A stretch of DNA of 64,000 nt from GAS188 sp963713805 (GCA_963713805.1 CAVQNF010000009.1:115445-179444); one strand, 5' to 3'; positions 1 to 8,526 are shown, counted from the stretch's first letter. Program-made: numbers and translations. The notes: generated from the letters alone by a model not told the origin.

Positions 1-188
1 GAGAGCTCCGGTGGCAATCGCTTCGCCAGCTCGTCGAGCATGCCCTGATTGATCGCCATGTCGGTCGCGACCGCGAGATGCGGGCCGTGCTGTTCCACGG
101 CGGCGATCGGCAAGACCGCGATCGTGCGGCCCGGATCGAGCGTCTCGAATTCCTTGGTGGTGAGGTCGGTCCAGTAGATCTTCTGCAT
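1..188 (-). CDS. creatininase-family amidohydrolase, N-terminal part (runs off window)
   Basis: The 62 visible N-terminal residues begin MQKIYWTDLTTKEFE and contain the family signature LPIAAVEQHGPHLAVATD. In creatininase-type hydrolases the Glu and His of this EQHGPH motif and the following Asp bind metal. Family members hydrolyse creatinine, formamides or similar cyclic and linear amides; the substrate here cannot be told. The ATG at 188 is preceded by GAGAGG, a good ribosome-binding site. The rest of the gene lies beyond base 1. The neighbours are oxidoreductases, so a catabolic role is plausible but is inference. Confidence 0.8.
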   Translation of the reverse strand, partial: MQKIYWTDLTTKEFETLDPGRTIAVLPIAAVEQHGPHLAVATDMAINQGMLDELAKRLPPEL

Positions 189-225
189 CTTTCATCCTCT
201 CATGAGCGTCGCGACCGCCTCCGGG

Positions 226-813
226 TCAGCGCAGCCGCGCCATCGCGGCTCGCACTTGCGCGATGAAGGCTTTGCGCTTCGCCTCGCTCGCGAGATTCAT
301 GTTGTAAAGCCCATGAAATTCCGCGCGCGCCTTCACGGTCGCGCAGCGAGGCAGATAGCGCATCACGAGCTTGCGAGGCGGATCGCCCATGGCGATCGCG
401 CTCCAGCGATCGCGGCCATAGGTCACGATGCCGCTGACGAGCTTCAGATTTGCGAGCAGAGGCTTGATGTTCGAGACGTCGGTCATGTCGAAGGAGACGC
501 CGGGGAGCAGCACCCGGTCGAGGAACCCCTTGAGCATGGCGGGCGGCCCGAAGCACCAGGCCGGGAATTGCAGGACAATGGCCTCGGCGGCCCGCAGGCG
601 CTCGACATAGGATTCGACACCCGTCCGGTTCTTCGAGATGTCGTGGTAACGCCGGCGCTCTTCGAGGCTCATCACCGGCTCGAAGCGCTCCGCGTAGAGG
701 TCGCAGAGGTCGACCTCATGACCGGCTTCCGCGAGCCCCGCGAGCGCTTCGGCACGGATCGCTGCGTGAAAGCTCTCAGGCACGGGATGGCAGTAAAGGT
801 AGAGAAGGTGCAC
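226..813 (-). CDS. NAD(P)H-dependent oxidoreductase, flavodoxin-like fold
   Basis: About 195 residues with the Flavodoxin_2 (MdaB/YwrO/NQO-like) pattern: an N-terminal beta-strand and loop HLLYLYCHPVPESF for the FMN/FAD phosphate, a central QFPAWCFGPPAMLKGFLDRV segment typical of quinone reductases, and a later GIVTYGRDRW loop. Such proteins reduce quinones or xenobiotics with NAD(P)H in the cytosol. I chose the GTG at 813 because homology starts there and it lies 16 bases after the stop of the upstream FAD oxidase; a longer frame reaches 912 but overlaps that gene. Probably co-transcribed with the FAD oxidase. The exact substrate is unknown. Confidence 0.8.
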   Translation of the reverse strand: MHLLYLYCHPVPESFHAAIRAEALAGLAEAGHEVDLCDLYAERFEPVMSLEERRRYHDISKNRTGVESYVERLRAAEAIVLQFPAWCFGPPAMLKGFLDRVLLPGVSFDMTDVSNIKPLLANLKLVSGIVTYGRDRWSAIAMGDPPRKLVMRYLPRCATVKARAEFHGLYNMNLASEAKRKAFIAQVRAAMARLR

Positions 814-829
814 CCGAGGCCGTCCGGCA

Positions 830-2233
830 CTATGCGCCCAAGCCGGAATTCGAACGCGGCTTGAAGCTTCGCATCTTGCCGGGATTGAGCAGCCCCATCG
901 GATCGACCTCATGCTTGAAGCCGAGCTGATCGGAATCGGCCTTCTTGTGCCGGCTGCCGTCCTCGAGCGTATAGACGTGCGGGTTGGCGATCGAGACGCC
1001 GTTCTCCTCGTGCAGGCGGATGATCTCGTTCAAGCGCTCCGTCGTGGTGTAGCGCACGACGGGCAGGGCGCTGCAGGTGACGCGGCCGGCGAAATGCTGG
1101 AACTCGCAATGATAGAGAACCTCGTCACCGAACATCCGTGACATTTCCCGCAGGCTTTCGACCAGGCGGTCCGAAGGGAAGAGGCATTGCAGATAGGTCG
1201 CCTTGCGGTCGTGCTTGAGCACATGCAGCGTGGTGTGGTTCCAGGTGTATTCGTAGAGCGGCGTCTTGCCGGGCTCTTCCTCCATCGGGGCCTCGTAGGT
1301 GACGTCACCCCGTCCGCGGAGAAGCTCCTTGAAGCTCTGCACCCAGGGCTCGGCGATCATGCAGGCGAGCAGATGCCTGCCTTGGGGGCAATGGGGTTTC
1401 AGCGATCCGAAATAGGTCGGCAGCGGCCATTGGATCGGCGTCGCGAGCTTCTTCACGATGCCGTCGCAGAGCGCCAGCTCGCGGCCGAAGGCGACCGCGT
1501 CGAAGAAATCGTCGAAGGCGACGATGATGTCGATCCAGGGAAAGGCGGGCGCGAGCGGCATTTCGAGCGCGGTGATGATGCCGGTCGTGCCGTAGGCATG
1601 GTTGACGGCTTGCGCCGCCGCGCCGCGCAGCTCCATGATGCGAGGCTCTTCCTCGAGCGTCACGATCCGCGCGGCGAGCAGATTGCCGGGCTCGCGCAAG
1701 CCCCCGTAGGTGATCGAGCCGACGCCGCCCGAGCCGCCGGCGACGAAGCCTCCGATGGTCGCCGTGCGCTTGGTCGAGGGGTGCATGCGCAATTCCCAAC
1801 CTTCGGGCACGAGCGCCATGTCGATATCGACCATCTTCGCGCCCGCGCCGACGCGCAACACGCCGGCCTTGTGCCATTCGATGGCGGCAAGGCCGGTGAG
1901 GTCGAGCAGCACCCCGCCGGCGAGCGGCACGGCCTGGCCGTAATTGCCGGTGCCGCCACCGCGTGGCGTGAGGGGGATGCGACGGCGGGCGCAGGCACGC
2001 GCCACCCGCGTCACGTCGGTCTCGTCGCGCGGCACGGCGATGATGTCGGCGGCAAGGCCGTGGAGCTGCTCGTTGAGCACCGGGCTGTACCAGAAGAAGT
2101 CGCGCGAGCGCAGCCGCACGATCCGCTCGTCATCGATCACCGGCACGTCGCCGATCTCGCGCCGGAAGCCCGAGATGTCGTAGCTCGGCGCCGCGCGCCG
2201 CGCCGATTTCGTGCTGGTCGCCGCCTGGCTCAT
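830..2233 (-). CDS. FAD-binding oxidase (GlcD/VAO-type)
   Basis: 467 residues. The N-terminal half is an FAD_binding_4 (PCMH) domain: VPRDETDVTRVARACARRR, then RGGGTGNYGQAVPLAGG, which in this family wraps the FAD pyrophosphate, and GGVGSITYGGLREPGNLL. The C-terminal end, DPMGLLNPGKM, is the usual ending of glycolate-oxidase-subunit-D-like and VAO-type enzymes. The family oxidises 2-hydroxy acids or related alcohols; the substrate is not predictable. The ATG at 2233 follows GGAGG with good spacing, so the longer frame upstream is not used. It probably forms an operon with the flavodoxin-fold oxidoreductase downstream. Confidence 0.85.
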   Translation of the reverse strand: MSQAATSTKSARRAAPSYDISGFRREIGDVPVIDDERIVRLRSRDFFWYSPVLNEQLHGLAADIIAVPRDETDVTRVARACARRRIPLTPRGGGTGNYGQAVPLAGGVLLDLTGLAAIEWHKAGVLRVGAGAKMVDIDMALVPEGWELRMHPSTKRTATIGGFVAGGSGGVGSITYGGLREPGNLLAARIVTLEEEPRIMELRGAAAQAVNHAYGTTGIITALEMPLAPAFPWIDIIVAFDDFFDAVAFGRELALCDGIVKKLATPIQWPLPTYFGSLKPHCPQGRHLLACMIAEPWVQSFKELLRGRGDVTYEAPMEEEPGKTPLYEYTWNHTTLHVLKHDRKATYLQCLFPSDRLVESLREMSRMFGDEVLYHCEFQHFAGRVTCSALPVVRYTTTERLNEIIRLHEENGVSIANPHVYTLEDGSRHKKADSDQLGFKHEVDPMGLLNPGKMRSFKPRSNSGLGA

Positions 2234-2285
2234 CGATCCTCCGGTTACGCTCGAACGGGCTTGCCCATGGGCAGGAACATGCCAC

Positions 2286-2357
2286 AAAGTTGGAATGGAG
2301 CGGAGAAATCACGGTTCAGGGCCATAAATCGTGATTCGTGGAATCATTTCCAACTTT
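2286..2357. repeat. nested inverted repeat between divergent genes
   Basis: The divergent 383-base gap between the FAD oxidase (start 2233) and the GST (start 2617) holds no gene. It contains AAAGTTGGAATG (2286-2297) mirrored by CATTTCCAACTTT (2345-2357), and inside it AATCACG (2307-2313) mirrored by CGTGATT (2330-2336). The two nested palindromes could form a cruciform or hairpin, or be operator half-sites for a regulator of either gene. No promoter boxes were assigned with confidence. Confidence 0.45.
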
Positions 2358-2616
2358 CGGCCCTGAATGGACGCGACAGCATCCTAGAACCGTCTCGATG
2401 CCAGGGGAATGCCGTGGCGGTCGGCGCAATGAGTTTTGTCGCGATTGGCCTATCGGTGAACGGCGCATCTTCGCCAAAAGCCGCATTGAGCCCGACGATG
2501 CGCGAGCGGCTTTGCCTTGGCCCGCGCTCTCGCATAAGGAATGGTCCCGCGATTAGGGCGGCCGACGAGGCCGTACGAGCCTTGTCGTGCCCGTTGTCCG
2601 CCGACCGGAGGGACCC

Positions 2617-3237
2617 TTGATCAAATTCTTCTATGCGCCAAACACCTGCGCGCTCGCTTCGCATATCGCTTTGATGGACGCGGGCGCGACCTATGAGACC
2701 GTGCGGCTCGATTTCCGCAAGGAGGACCAGCGCAAGCCCGAATATCTGGCGGTCAATCCGAAAGGCCGGGTGCCTTCCTTGGTGACCGAACGAGGCGTCT
2801 TGACCGAGACCCCCGCCATCCTCGCCTTCATTGCGCAGAGCTTCCCCGGCGCCAAATTGGCCCCCCTGGAGGACGCCTTCGCCTTCGCCAAGGTGCAGGC
2901 CTTCAACACCTATCTGTGCTCGACCGTTCATGTGGCCCATGCGCACCGCATGCGCGGCTATCGCTGGGCCGATGATCCCGCCGCGATCGATGCCATGAAG
3001 AAGAAGGTTCCGGCCGTCGTGACGGAGTGCTTCGACCTCATCGAGCGCGAGATGATCGAAGGCCCCTTCGTGATGGGGAAGAGCTACACGATCTGCGACC
3101 CCTATCTCTTCACCTTGTCGCAATGGCTCGACGGTGACGGGGTCGACATCGCCCGCTTTCCCAAGGTTCATGCGCACAGGCGGCGCATGGCGGAGCGCGC
3201 CGAGGTGAAGAAGGCGCTCGCGGACGAAGGCGCATAG
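2617..3237 (+). CDS. glutathione S-transferase family protein
   Basis: About 206 residues with GST layout. The N-terminal thioredoxin-like domain (IKFFYAPNTCALASHIAL) carries the Cys typical of beta-class bacterial GSTs, followed by NPKGRVPSLV with the cis-Pro and LTETPAILAFIA with the Glu-Thr that contact glutathione. The C-terminal helical domain holds the N-capping motif YTICDPYLFTL. GSTs conjugate glutathione to electrophiles in the cytosol. I favour the TTG at 2617 because GGAGGG lies just upstream; a GTG at 2587 is the alternative and would add ten residues unlike the family. Single gene, divergent from the FAD oxidase. Confidence 0.85.
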   Translation: MIKFFYAPNTCALASHIALMDAGATYETVRLDFRKEDQRKPEYLAVNPKGRVPSLVTERGVLTETPAILAFIAQSFPGAKLAPLEDAFAFAKVQAFNTYLCSTVHVAHAHRMRGYRWADDPAAIDAMKKKVPAVVTECFDLIEREMIEGPFVMGKSYTICDPYLFTLSQWLDGDGVDIARFPKVHAHRRRMAERAEVKKALADEGA

Positions 3238-3244
3238 GTCGTTC

Positions 3245-4903
3245 TCACAGGCAGGATTTCGCGGCGGCCCGCCCGGCGACCCGGCCCGAGAACAGGCAGC
3301 CGCCGAGGAAGGTGCCCTCGAGAGAGCGGTAGCCGTGCATGCCGCCCCCGCCGAAGCCCGCGACTTCTCCGGCCGCGAACAGGCCGGGAAGCGCGGTGCC
3401 GCTGGCGCCGAGGACGCGTCCTTCGAGGTCGGTCTCGAGCCCGCCCAAGGTCTTGCGGGTGAGGATGTTGAGGCGCACCGCGATCAAAGGTCCGTGCCTT
3501 TGGTCGAGAATCTTGTGCGGCCTTGCGGTCCGGATCAACCTGTCGCCGAGGTAGCGGCGCGCGTTATGGATGGCGGCGATCTGGCCGTCCTTGCAGAATG
3601 GGTTGTCGACCTCGCGGTCGCGCGCGACGATCTCGCGCTCGAGCGCGTCGCATGCGATGAGTTTATCGCCCGTGAGTGCATTCATCGCGGCGACGAGCCC
3701 GGCGAGATCATCCCTCACCACGAAATCCTCGCCCTTCTGCTTGAAGGCTTCGACCGGCCCTGTGGCCTTCCCGCCGAAGGCACGCCGTGCCACGAGGCGC
3801 CAGCTCTTGCCAGTGAGGTCGGGGTTTTGCTCCGAGCCCGACAAAGCGAATTCCTTGCGGATGATGCTCTGGTTGAGCACGAGCCAGCTGTGGTCATGCC
3901 CGGTCCTCATCAGATGTTCGAGCGTGCCGAGCGTGTCGAAGCCGGGGTAGAGTGGCCCCGGAAGGCGGCGGCCGAGTGCGTCGAACCACATCGAGGAGGG
4001 CCCCGGGAGGATGCGAATGCCGTGCCCGGGCCAGATGGGACGCCAATTCCGCACACCTTCGACATAATGCCACATGCGGTCCCGGTTGATCACTCGGGCA
4101 CCGGCCGCCTCGGCGATGGCGAGCATGCGGCCGTCGACATAGGCCGGCACGCCGGCGAGCATGCGCGGCGGCGGGCCGCCCAGGCGTTTCGGCCAATTCG
4201 CGCGCACGAGGTCGTGATCGCCCCCGATCCCGCCCGACGCGACGATCACGGCCTCGGCCTTGAGCGCGAATTCGCCGAGCGTGGCGCGCGAGCTCGCCTC
4301 GCCGCGGGCGACATGGCTCGGAGCGAGGACCGCGCCTCTCACCCCCTCGACTCCACCATGCGCCGAAAGCAGCGCGTCGACGCGATGGCGGAACCTGAAC
4401 GCGACCCGCCCCAGCGATGCGGCGTTGCGCAGGCGGCGCGCGAAAGGCTCGACGAGCGCGGGTCCCGTGCCCCAGGCGATATGGAACCGCGGCACGGAGT
4501 TGCCGTGACCGAGCGCGCGGTCACCGCCTCGCTCGGCCCAGCCCACGACGGGAAAGAAGCGAATCCCCTGGCCGATGAGCCAGGAGCGCTTCTCACCTGC
4601 GGCAAAAGCCACATAGGCTTCAGCCCAGCGTTTCGGCCAATGATCTTCGTTGCGGTCGAATCCCGCCGTGCCCATCCAGTCCTGAAGAGCGAGCTCATGG
4701 GAATCGCGAACGCGCAAGCGCCGCTGCTCGGGCGAGTCGACGAGAAAGAGGCCGCCGAGCGACCAGAAAGCCTGTCCGCCGAGGCTTTGCTCGCCCTCCT
4801 GGTCGAGGATGATGACGCGCTTGCCGGCATCCGCGATCTCCGCGGCGGCGACGAGGCCGGCGAGCCCGGCGCCGACCACGATCACGTCTGTGTCGAGCGC
4901 CAT
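3245..4903 (-). CDS. FAD-binding dehydrogenase (fumarate reductase/KsdD-like flavoprotein)
   Basis: 552 residues. The N-terminal Rossmann motif DVIVVGAGLAGLVAAAEIA binds FAD, followed by the acidic beta-strand end ILDQEGEQSLGGQAFWSLGG. The C-terminus has the flavin-binding block GLFAAGEVAGFGGGGMHGYRS, typical of the FAD_binding_2 superfamily (COG3573-type dehydrogenases related to 3-ketosteroid delta-1-dehydrogenase and fumarate reductase). The substrate is unknown. The ATG at 4903 starts directly before the dinucleotide-binding motif; an in-frame extension to 5008 runs into repetitive DNA and is rejected. The gene converges with the GST, with only 7 bases between the stops. Confidence 0.85.
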   Translation of the reverse strand: MALDTDVIVVGAGLAGLVAAAEIADAGKRVIILDQEGEQSLGGQAFWSLGGLFLVDSPEQRRLRVRDSHELALQDWMGTAGFDRNEDHWPKRWAEAYVAFAAGEKRSWLIGQGIRFFPVVGWAERGGDRALGHGNSVPRFHIAWGTGPALVEPFARRLRNAASLGRVAFRFRHRVDALLSAHGGVEGVRGAVLAPSHVARGEASSRATLGEFALKAEAVIVASGGIGGDHDLVRANWPKRLGGPPPRMLAGVPAYVDGRMLAIAEAAGARVINRDRMWHYVEGVRNWRPIWPGHGIRILPGPSSMWFDALGRRLPGPLYPGFDTLGTLEHLMRTGHDHSWLVLNQSIIRKEFALSGSEQNPDLTGKSWRLVARRAFGGKATGPVEAFKQKGEDFVVRDDLAGLVAAMNALTGDKLIACDALEREIVARDREVDNPFCKDGQIAAIHNARRYLGDRLIRTARPHKILDQRHGPLIAVRLNILTRKTLGGLETDLEGRVLGASGTALPGLFAAGEVAGFGGGGMHGYRSLEGTFLGGCLFSGRVAGRAAAKSCL

Positions 4904-4937
4904 GGCCGATGTGGGCTCCGGTTTGAGCGAGGAGCAA

Positions 4938-5041
4938 GTAGTGAGAGGTGAAAAGTGAAAGTGAAAAGTGAGAAAGTGAACTATGGCTACTGGAATATCT
5001 GGATTCATCTTTCACTCTTACTTTCACTATTCACTACTCAC
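4938..5041. repeat. imperfect inverted repeat built of GTGAAA-type units
   Basis: The left arm (4938-4980) is a run of AGTGA/GTGAAA units; the right arm (5010-5041) is the mirrored TTCACT/TCACTA series. The 29-base middle is unrelated. The arms are low-complexity and purine/pyrimidine biased, so a long hairpin could form in either transcript. It lies between the start of the FAD dehydrogenase and the 3' end of the next gene. Function unknown; it may be a dispersed intergenic repeat or a terminator-like structure. Confidence 0.5.
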
Positions 5042-5054
5042 GATTCGTCCCTTT

Positions 5055-5462
5055 CTACTCGCCACTCGCCTTAGAAACATTGATCGCACAGCCGTAGACG
5101 GAAATTTCGTCAGCGACTTGAATCTTATGCCAGCAGCGACCCGCTTCAGGTATTTCCCTGAAGATGTAAGTTCCGGTTCGCTCCTTGTTCACGGTTTCCT
5201 TGGCATCCGCCGATACAAGGTAATCGAAATAACTTTGCGCGACCGATCCCCAGCACGTATAAATAACGTGATCGGCTGTCTTGATTTGGTTGCTGCTGCT
5301 CGAGGCTTCCCGCACGCAAGCATTGTAGTAGCCCGATGCCTCGGGCTGCATCTTGGCCTGCGGCCGAGCCGGGCCGGCGACCAGGAGACAGATGAAGGCT
5401 GCCGATGCCAGGGCGGTTCGGTAAGGCGTGTGGCTCGAGGTCGGTATCCAGGTGGGTCGCAT
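5055..5462 (-). CDS. small secreted protein of unknown function
   Basis: 135 residues. An N-terminal signal peptide is visible: basic n-region, hydrophobic stretch TALASAAFICLLVAGPA and likely cleavage after a PQA sequence. The mature part has four Cys residues (in YYNACVREA, VIYTCWGS, GRCWHKI and VYGCAIN), suggesting disulfides in the periplasm. I recognise no family. The ATG at 5462 was chosen because a strong GAGGAGAGA ribosome-binding site precedes it; the frame stays open further upstream but those residues look unnatural. No operon partner: the next gene upstream starts at 6539. Confidence 0.6.
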   Translation of the reverse strand: MRPTWIPTSSHTPYRTALASAAFICLLVAGPARPQAKMQPEASGYYNACVREASSSSNQIKTADHVIYTCWGSVAQSYFDYLVSADAKETVNKERTGTYIFREIPEAGRCWHKIQVADEISVYGCAINVSKASGE

Positions 5463-5622
5463 GACGTCTCTCTCTCCTCGTCGCATTCCATGGCTTGACG
5501 TTTGGATCGTGACGGCAAAGGCCGGCTCGGCCCCCGCTGTCTTTTTTCGGTTGAACGTGGTGATCGGCACCTTGGAAGGCGCGCCGATGCCCTTAGCACT
5601 TTGCCTCTTCTGCCTTTCCCCC

Positions 5623-6539
5623 TCAATGCAGCCGGGGCTTCTTGAGAAAGCTGCCACGGTCGGCCGATTTGACGCGAAGCCATAGGCTGCGGTTGTCGCG
5701 CACGATCTCGATCGGTATTTCCGTTCCGGCAGGGCCGCAGCTCCACAGCTTGCGATAGAAATCGGCGAGGCTTTCCACGCCCAGATCGCGAATGCCCGAG
5801 ACGACGTCGCCCTGCCGCAGCCCGGCAGCCGCCGCGGGCCCGTGTTCGGCGACGTTCGCGATCACGATCTTGCCCTCGCTCTCCACCGAATACACGCCGA
5901 GCCAGGGCCTCGCCGGCTTGTTGATCCGACCGAAATTGAGAAGATCGTCGAGGATGGGCGCCAAGAGATCGATCGGCACGACCATGTTGAGGTCTTGCGG
6001 CGTGCCTTCGGCGGTCAGTTGCTGCACGAGCAGCGAGCCGACGCCGAGAAGCTTGCCGTCGGCGCCGATCGAGTCCCGTGCCGCCCCATAATGGATGGGC
6101 CGGTGCGGTAAAAATCGCCTCGTCGAGCATATATTCCCAATAGCCGGCGAATTCCTGCTTGCCGACGATATTGGCGCGCACGAACTGATGCCGATCGCCG
6201 CCACCGGCGAGGATCGACCGGGTCGCCCAGCCTGGCATGGCTCGATCGACCGATGTCCATTGCCGGAAGATCGAGCCGCCCGAGCGCCTGCACCAGGCCA
6301 AACCCGGTCTCCTGATCATAGGCGAGGGCGTGCGCGGGCGTGACGTTTCCGTCGGGCTTCGCCAGCCAGACGTTTTCTGCCTCGGTGATGAGATAGCCGA
6401 TCGTCAGCACGAGGCCGTCGTCGCGGATGACGACCCCGCTTCCGGCCCGCTCCGTTCCGAGGATCGAGGCGGTGAATCCGTCCGCCGGAATGGTCGAGTG
6501 GATGGCGACGATGGATTGCAAGAGGTGATCGAGATCCAA
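5623..6539 (-). pseudogene. HtrA-like S1C protein with PDZ domain, catalytic triad absent, two frameshifts
   Basis: Three reading frames join into one protein of about 304 residues. Frame one (from 6539) gives MDLDHLLQSIVAIHSTI through GDPV. Frame two (about 6215-6070) gives ILAGGGDRHQFVRANIVGKQ to AHPLWGG. Frame three gives IGADGKLLGVGSLLVQQL and the PDZ domain (RPWLGVYSVES, AAAGLRQGDVV). Each junction needs removal of one extra base (near 6215 and 6070). Compared with DegP-type proteases the catalytic His position is Tyr (LTIGYLI), the Asp position is Gly (TGFGL) and the Ser position is Trp (PLWGG). So even the intact form would be a pseudoprotease, perhaps a binding or signalling protein. 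The frameshifts may be sequence errors. Confidence 0.75.
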
Positions 6540-6773
6540 GCTTCACTCCTAGCCATTGTCCCAAGGATCGAGATGTTGCCACAGCGGGCGCGATGGTCGG
6601 TGTCTACGAAACGCTTCCGCTCCCACGGGCCAGCCCGCATTTAGGTAAGGCATTCTGGCGCGATCGACGAGAGGCTTGAGCGCGCAAGCGGCATTTTCGG
6701 GAGTGCGGCTCGGGTGGCGGATGGCTGACGGATCGCCTCCAAGTGGCGGTAACATGAGGGTCCGCGGCTGAGG

Positions 6774-7172
6774 TTAAGCGGCTTCTATGTCGGTGTGGGC
6801 GAAATCGGCACCTTTGAAGAGGAGCGGAACGCGATAAGCTCGAGCGCAGGCATAGGACATGCAGTCGGCAAGATTGAGTCGGGCAGGATGTCCCCTGCCT
6901 TTCCCGAAGGCGGCAAAGGCGGCGACTGCCTTTTTCGCAATGCTGCCGTCTATGGGGATGATGGTGATCCTGGCCTCGTCGAGGGCAGTTTGTATGCACG
7001 CCTCGGCCGTTCGGGGGTCGATGTCGAACATCGTGGAAAGCCGCATTGCAGCCTCGAGCACGACCAAGCCTGAGGTGCAGCAGGAGCTTGCTTCGGCGAT
7101 TTTTTCGGCGAAACGACCAGCATCGGGCTCGCGTGCGAGTATCGCCACGATGACCGAGGTATCGACGAACAT
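6774..7172 (-). CDS. vapC: type II toxin VapC, PIN-domain ribonuclease
   Basis: About 132 residues starting MFVDTSVIVAIL. The PIN-domain acidic residues are visible: Asp in FVDTSV, Glu in VVLEAAMRL, Asp in NLADCMSYA and Asp in KGADFAHTD. They form the Mg-dependent RNase site of VapC toxins, which cleave tRNA or rRNA. The ATG at 7172 overlaps the vapB stop as TGATG, so the toxin is translationally coupled to its antitoxin; the slightly longer in-frame start at 7184 would sit inside vapB and is less likely. All four acidic residues are present, so the toxin looks functional. Confidence 0.9.
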   Translation of the reverse strand: MFVDTSVIVAILAREPDAGRFAEKIAEASSCCTSGLVVLEAAMRLSTMFDIDPRTAEACIQTALDEARITIIPIDGSIAKKAVAAFAAFGKGRGHPARLNLADCMSYACARAYRVPLLFKGADFAHTDIEAA

Positions 7173-7411
7173 CAGTGGCCCCACATTTCGTCGATTTCAT
7201 CCTTGGTGATCGGACGACGATTGGGGCCGGCCTGCGCCGCGAGGTCTTCAGCGATATGCCGCAAGCGTTTGGCCAAAGGCTCAATCTCGTTCTCCCGGCG
7301 CAGCTCCCCCTCGAGAGCTTGGATCACGGCGTCAGTCATGGTGATCTTGCGCTTGGCCGCGAGCTTCTCGGCCAAGTCGCGGGCACGTCGATCGCGGATC
7401 TGCAAGGTCAT
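7172..7411 (-). CDS. vapB: type II antitoxin VapB
   Basis: About 79 residues starting MTLQIRDRRARDLAEKLA and continuing KRKITMTDAVIQAL, the ribbon-helix-helix pattern of the Rv0623/VapB antitoxin family that binds its own promoter as a dimer. The C-terminal tail (ITKDEIDEMWGH) is the likely toxin-neutralising segment. An upstream in-frame extension to 7471 has no homology and is not used. The stop overlaps the vapC ATG. Autoregulation by the VapBC complex is expected from the family; no operator was delimited. Confidence 0.88.
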   Translation of the reverse strand: MTLQIRDRRARDLAEKLAAKRKITMTDAVIQALEGELRRENEIEPLAKRLRHIAEDLAAQAGPNRRPITKDEIDEMWGH

Positions 7412-7571
7412 GATACGGATATTCCCGCCGCATGGGACAAGCTTTCCATACACAATTACGCCTACGTCCATACAACGTCAAACAACGATCGATTTTCCCA
7501 CTTCGTGCTCTCGAGAGGAGGGGCCACGCATTGCGAACCAGGATGTGGTGCGCCGCCCCATTTCGTGGTCG

Positions 7572-8378
7572 TCAATCGGCTATGAAGGGGAACGGTCCTG
7601 GGAAACGTTCCACATAGGCCATATGGCTGACGAGGCGCTCGCCGTCCCAACGCCAAAGGCGGTAGGCGGGCGGTTCCATGGCGATTTGCCCCTCGGGCTC
7701 CCCGTCGCGGAGATCGAGCTCAACCTGATGCGCCACGCTCGGCGCGATCGAGGCGAGCGCGCCGCCGAACAAGGTCTCGATCGGCCGATGATGATGGCCG
7801 AAGGCGATCGCCTTCACTTGCGGATTGGCGCGCACGATGGCCTCGAGCCGTTCGCCGCCCTCGATCAGCCTGATCTTGTCCATATGGCCGATGCCGCAAA
7901 GGAAGGGTGGATGGTGAGCGAAGAGAAAGGTGGGCTTGCCGCGCGCCGCCGCGAGCGTCTTGTCGAGCCAGGCGAGGCGATCCTCGCAGAGCTCGCCCGC
8001 GCTCGAGTTCGGGACATGCGTGTCGAGAGCGACGAGCCGCACCGGATAATCCTCGATCGCATATTGCACGAAGCGCGGATGGGAGGTGACGCCGGGGAGG
8101 CGCTCCAGCCCCTTGCGGAAATTCTCGCGATGATCGTGATTGCCCGGCACGGCGTAGACCGGCATCGGCAAGCGCTGGAGAAGCCGATGGGCCGTCTCAT
8201 ATTCGTCGGGCGTGCCGTTGTTGACGATGTCCCCCGTGACCAGCACGACGTCGGGACGCGGGTCGAGCGCCAGGAGCGAAGCGATCGCGCGAGCCGCGAA
8301 CATATTGGTCTCGACGACGCGGATGGCCGGCACGCCGCGTGGGCGCAGGTGCAGGTCCGAGATTTGCGCGATCAGCAT
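7572..8378 (-). CDS. metallophosphoesterase, CpdA-like cyclic-nucleotide phosphodiesterase
   Basis: 268 residues with the full calcineurin-like metal-binding series: ISDLHLRP (DxH), LVTGDIVNNG (GD), VPGNHDHREN (GNHD), FAHHPPF (H) and AFGHHHRP (GHxH). Length and motif spacing match class III phosphodiesterases such as CpdA, which hydrolyse cAMP in the cytosol. A CHASE2-type adenylate cyclase lies about 3 kb away, consistent with a cAMP role but not proof. Other substrates such as glycerophosphodiesters are possible. It starts at an ATG directly before the first motif. Confidence 0.85.
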   Translation of the reverse strand: MLIAQISDLHLRPRGVPAIRVVETNMFAARAIASLLALDPRPDVVLVTGDIVNNGTPDEYETAHRLLQRLPMPVYAVPGNHDHRENFRKGLERLPGVTSHPRFVQYAIEDYPVRLVALDTHVPNSSAGELCEDRLAWLDKTLAAARGKPTFLFAHHPPFLCGIGHMDKIRLIEGGERLEAIVRANPQVKAIAFGHHHRPIETLFGGALASIAPSVAHQVELDLRDGEPEGQIAMEPPAYRLWRWDGERLVSHMAYVERFPGPFPFIAD

Positions 8379-8451
8379 AAGGGGCCTCGTGTGGCGCCCG
8401 GCGGCTCGCCCGGCCGTGGCGGGTCGCTTGGTTACGCGGCCTCGATGACAG

Positions 8452-8526
8452 GTGCAAGACTTCGTGGTGCAAGACTTCGTGGTGCAGGACTTCGTGGTGC
8501 AGGACTTGGCGGAGCAGGACTTGGCG
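8452..8526 (+). repeat. five tandem 15-base repeats
   Basis: Five copies of a 15-base unit of the form GTGCARGACTTSGYG stand head to tail. The first two are identical; later ones carry one to three substitutions. The unit is a multiple of three, so one frame reads a VQDFV-type pentapeptide repeat, in frame with the SMP-30 gene starting at 8773. That long N-terminal extension is not family-like and I do not think it is translated. The rest of the 8379-8772 gap shows nothing else recognisable. Confidence 0.9.

Noticed and set aside
1187..2620. Long open frame antisense to the FAD oxidase; similar ones antisense to the FAD dehydrogenase, recJ, ahcY and the FAH gene
   Set aside because: All are rich in Arg, Gly, Ala and His without domain motifs and mirror codons of well-supported genes. 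This is expected in GC-rich DNA.
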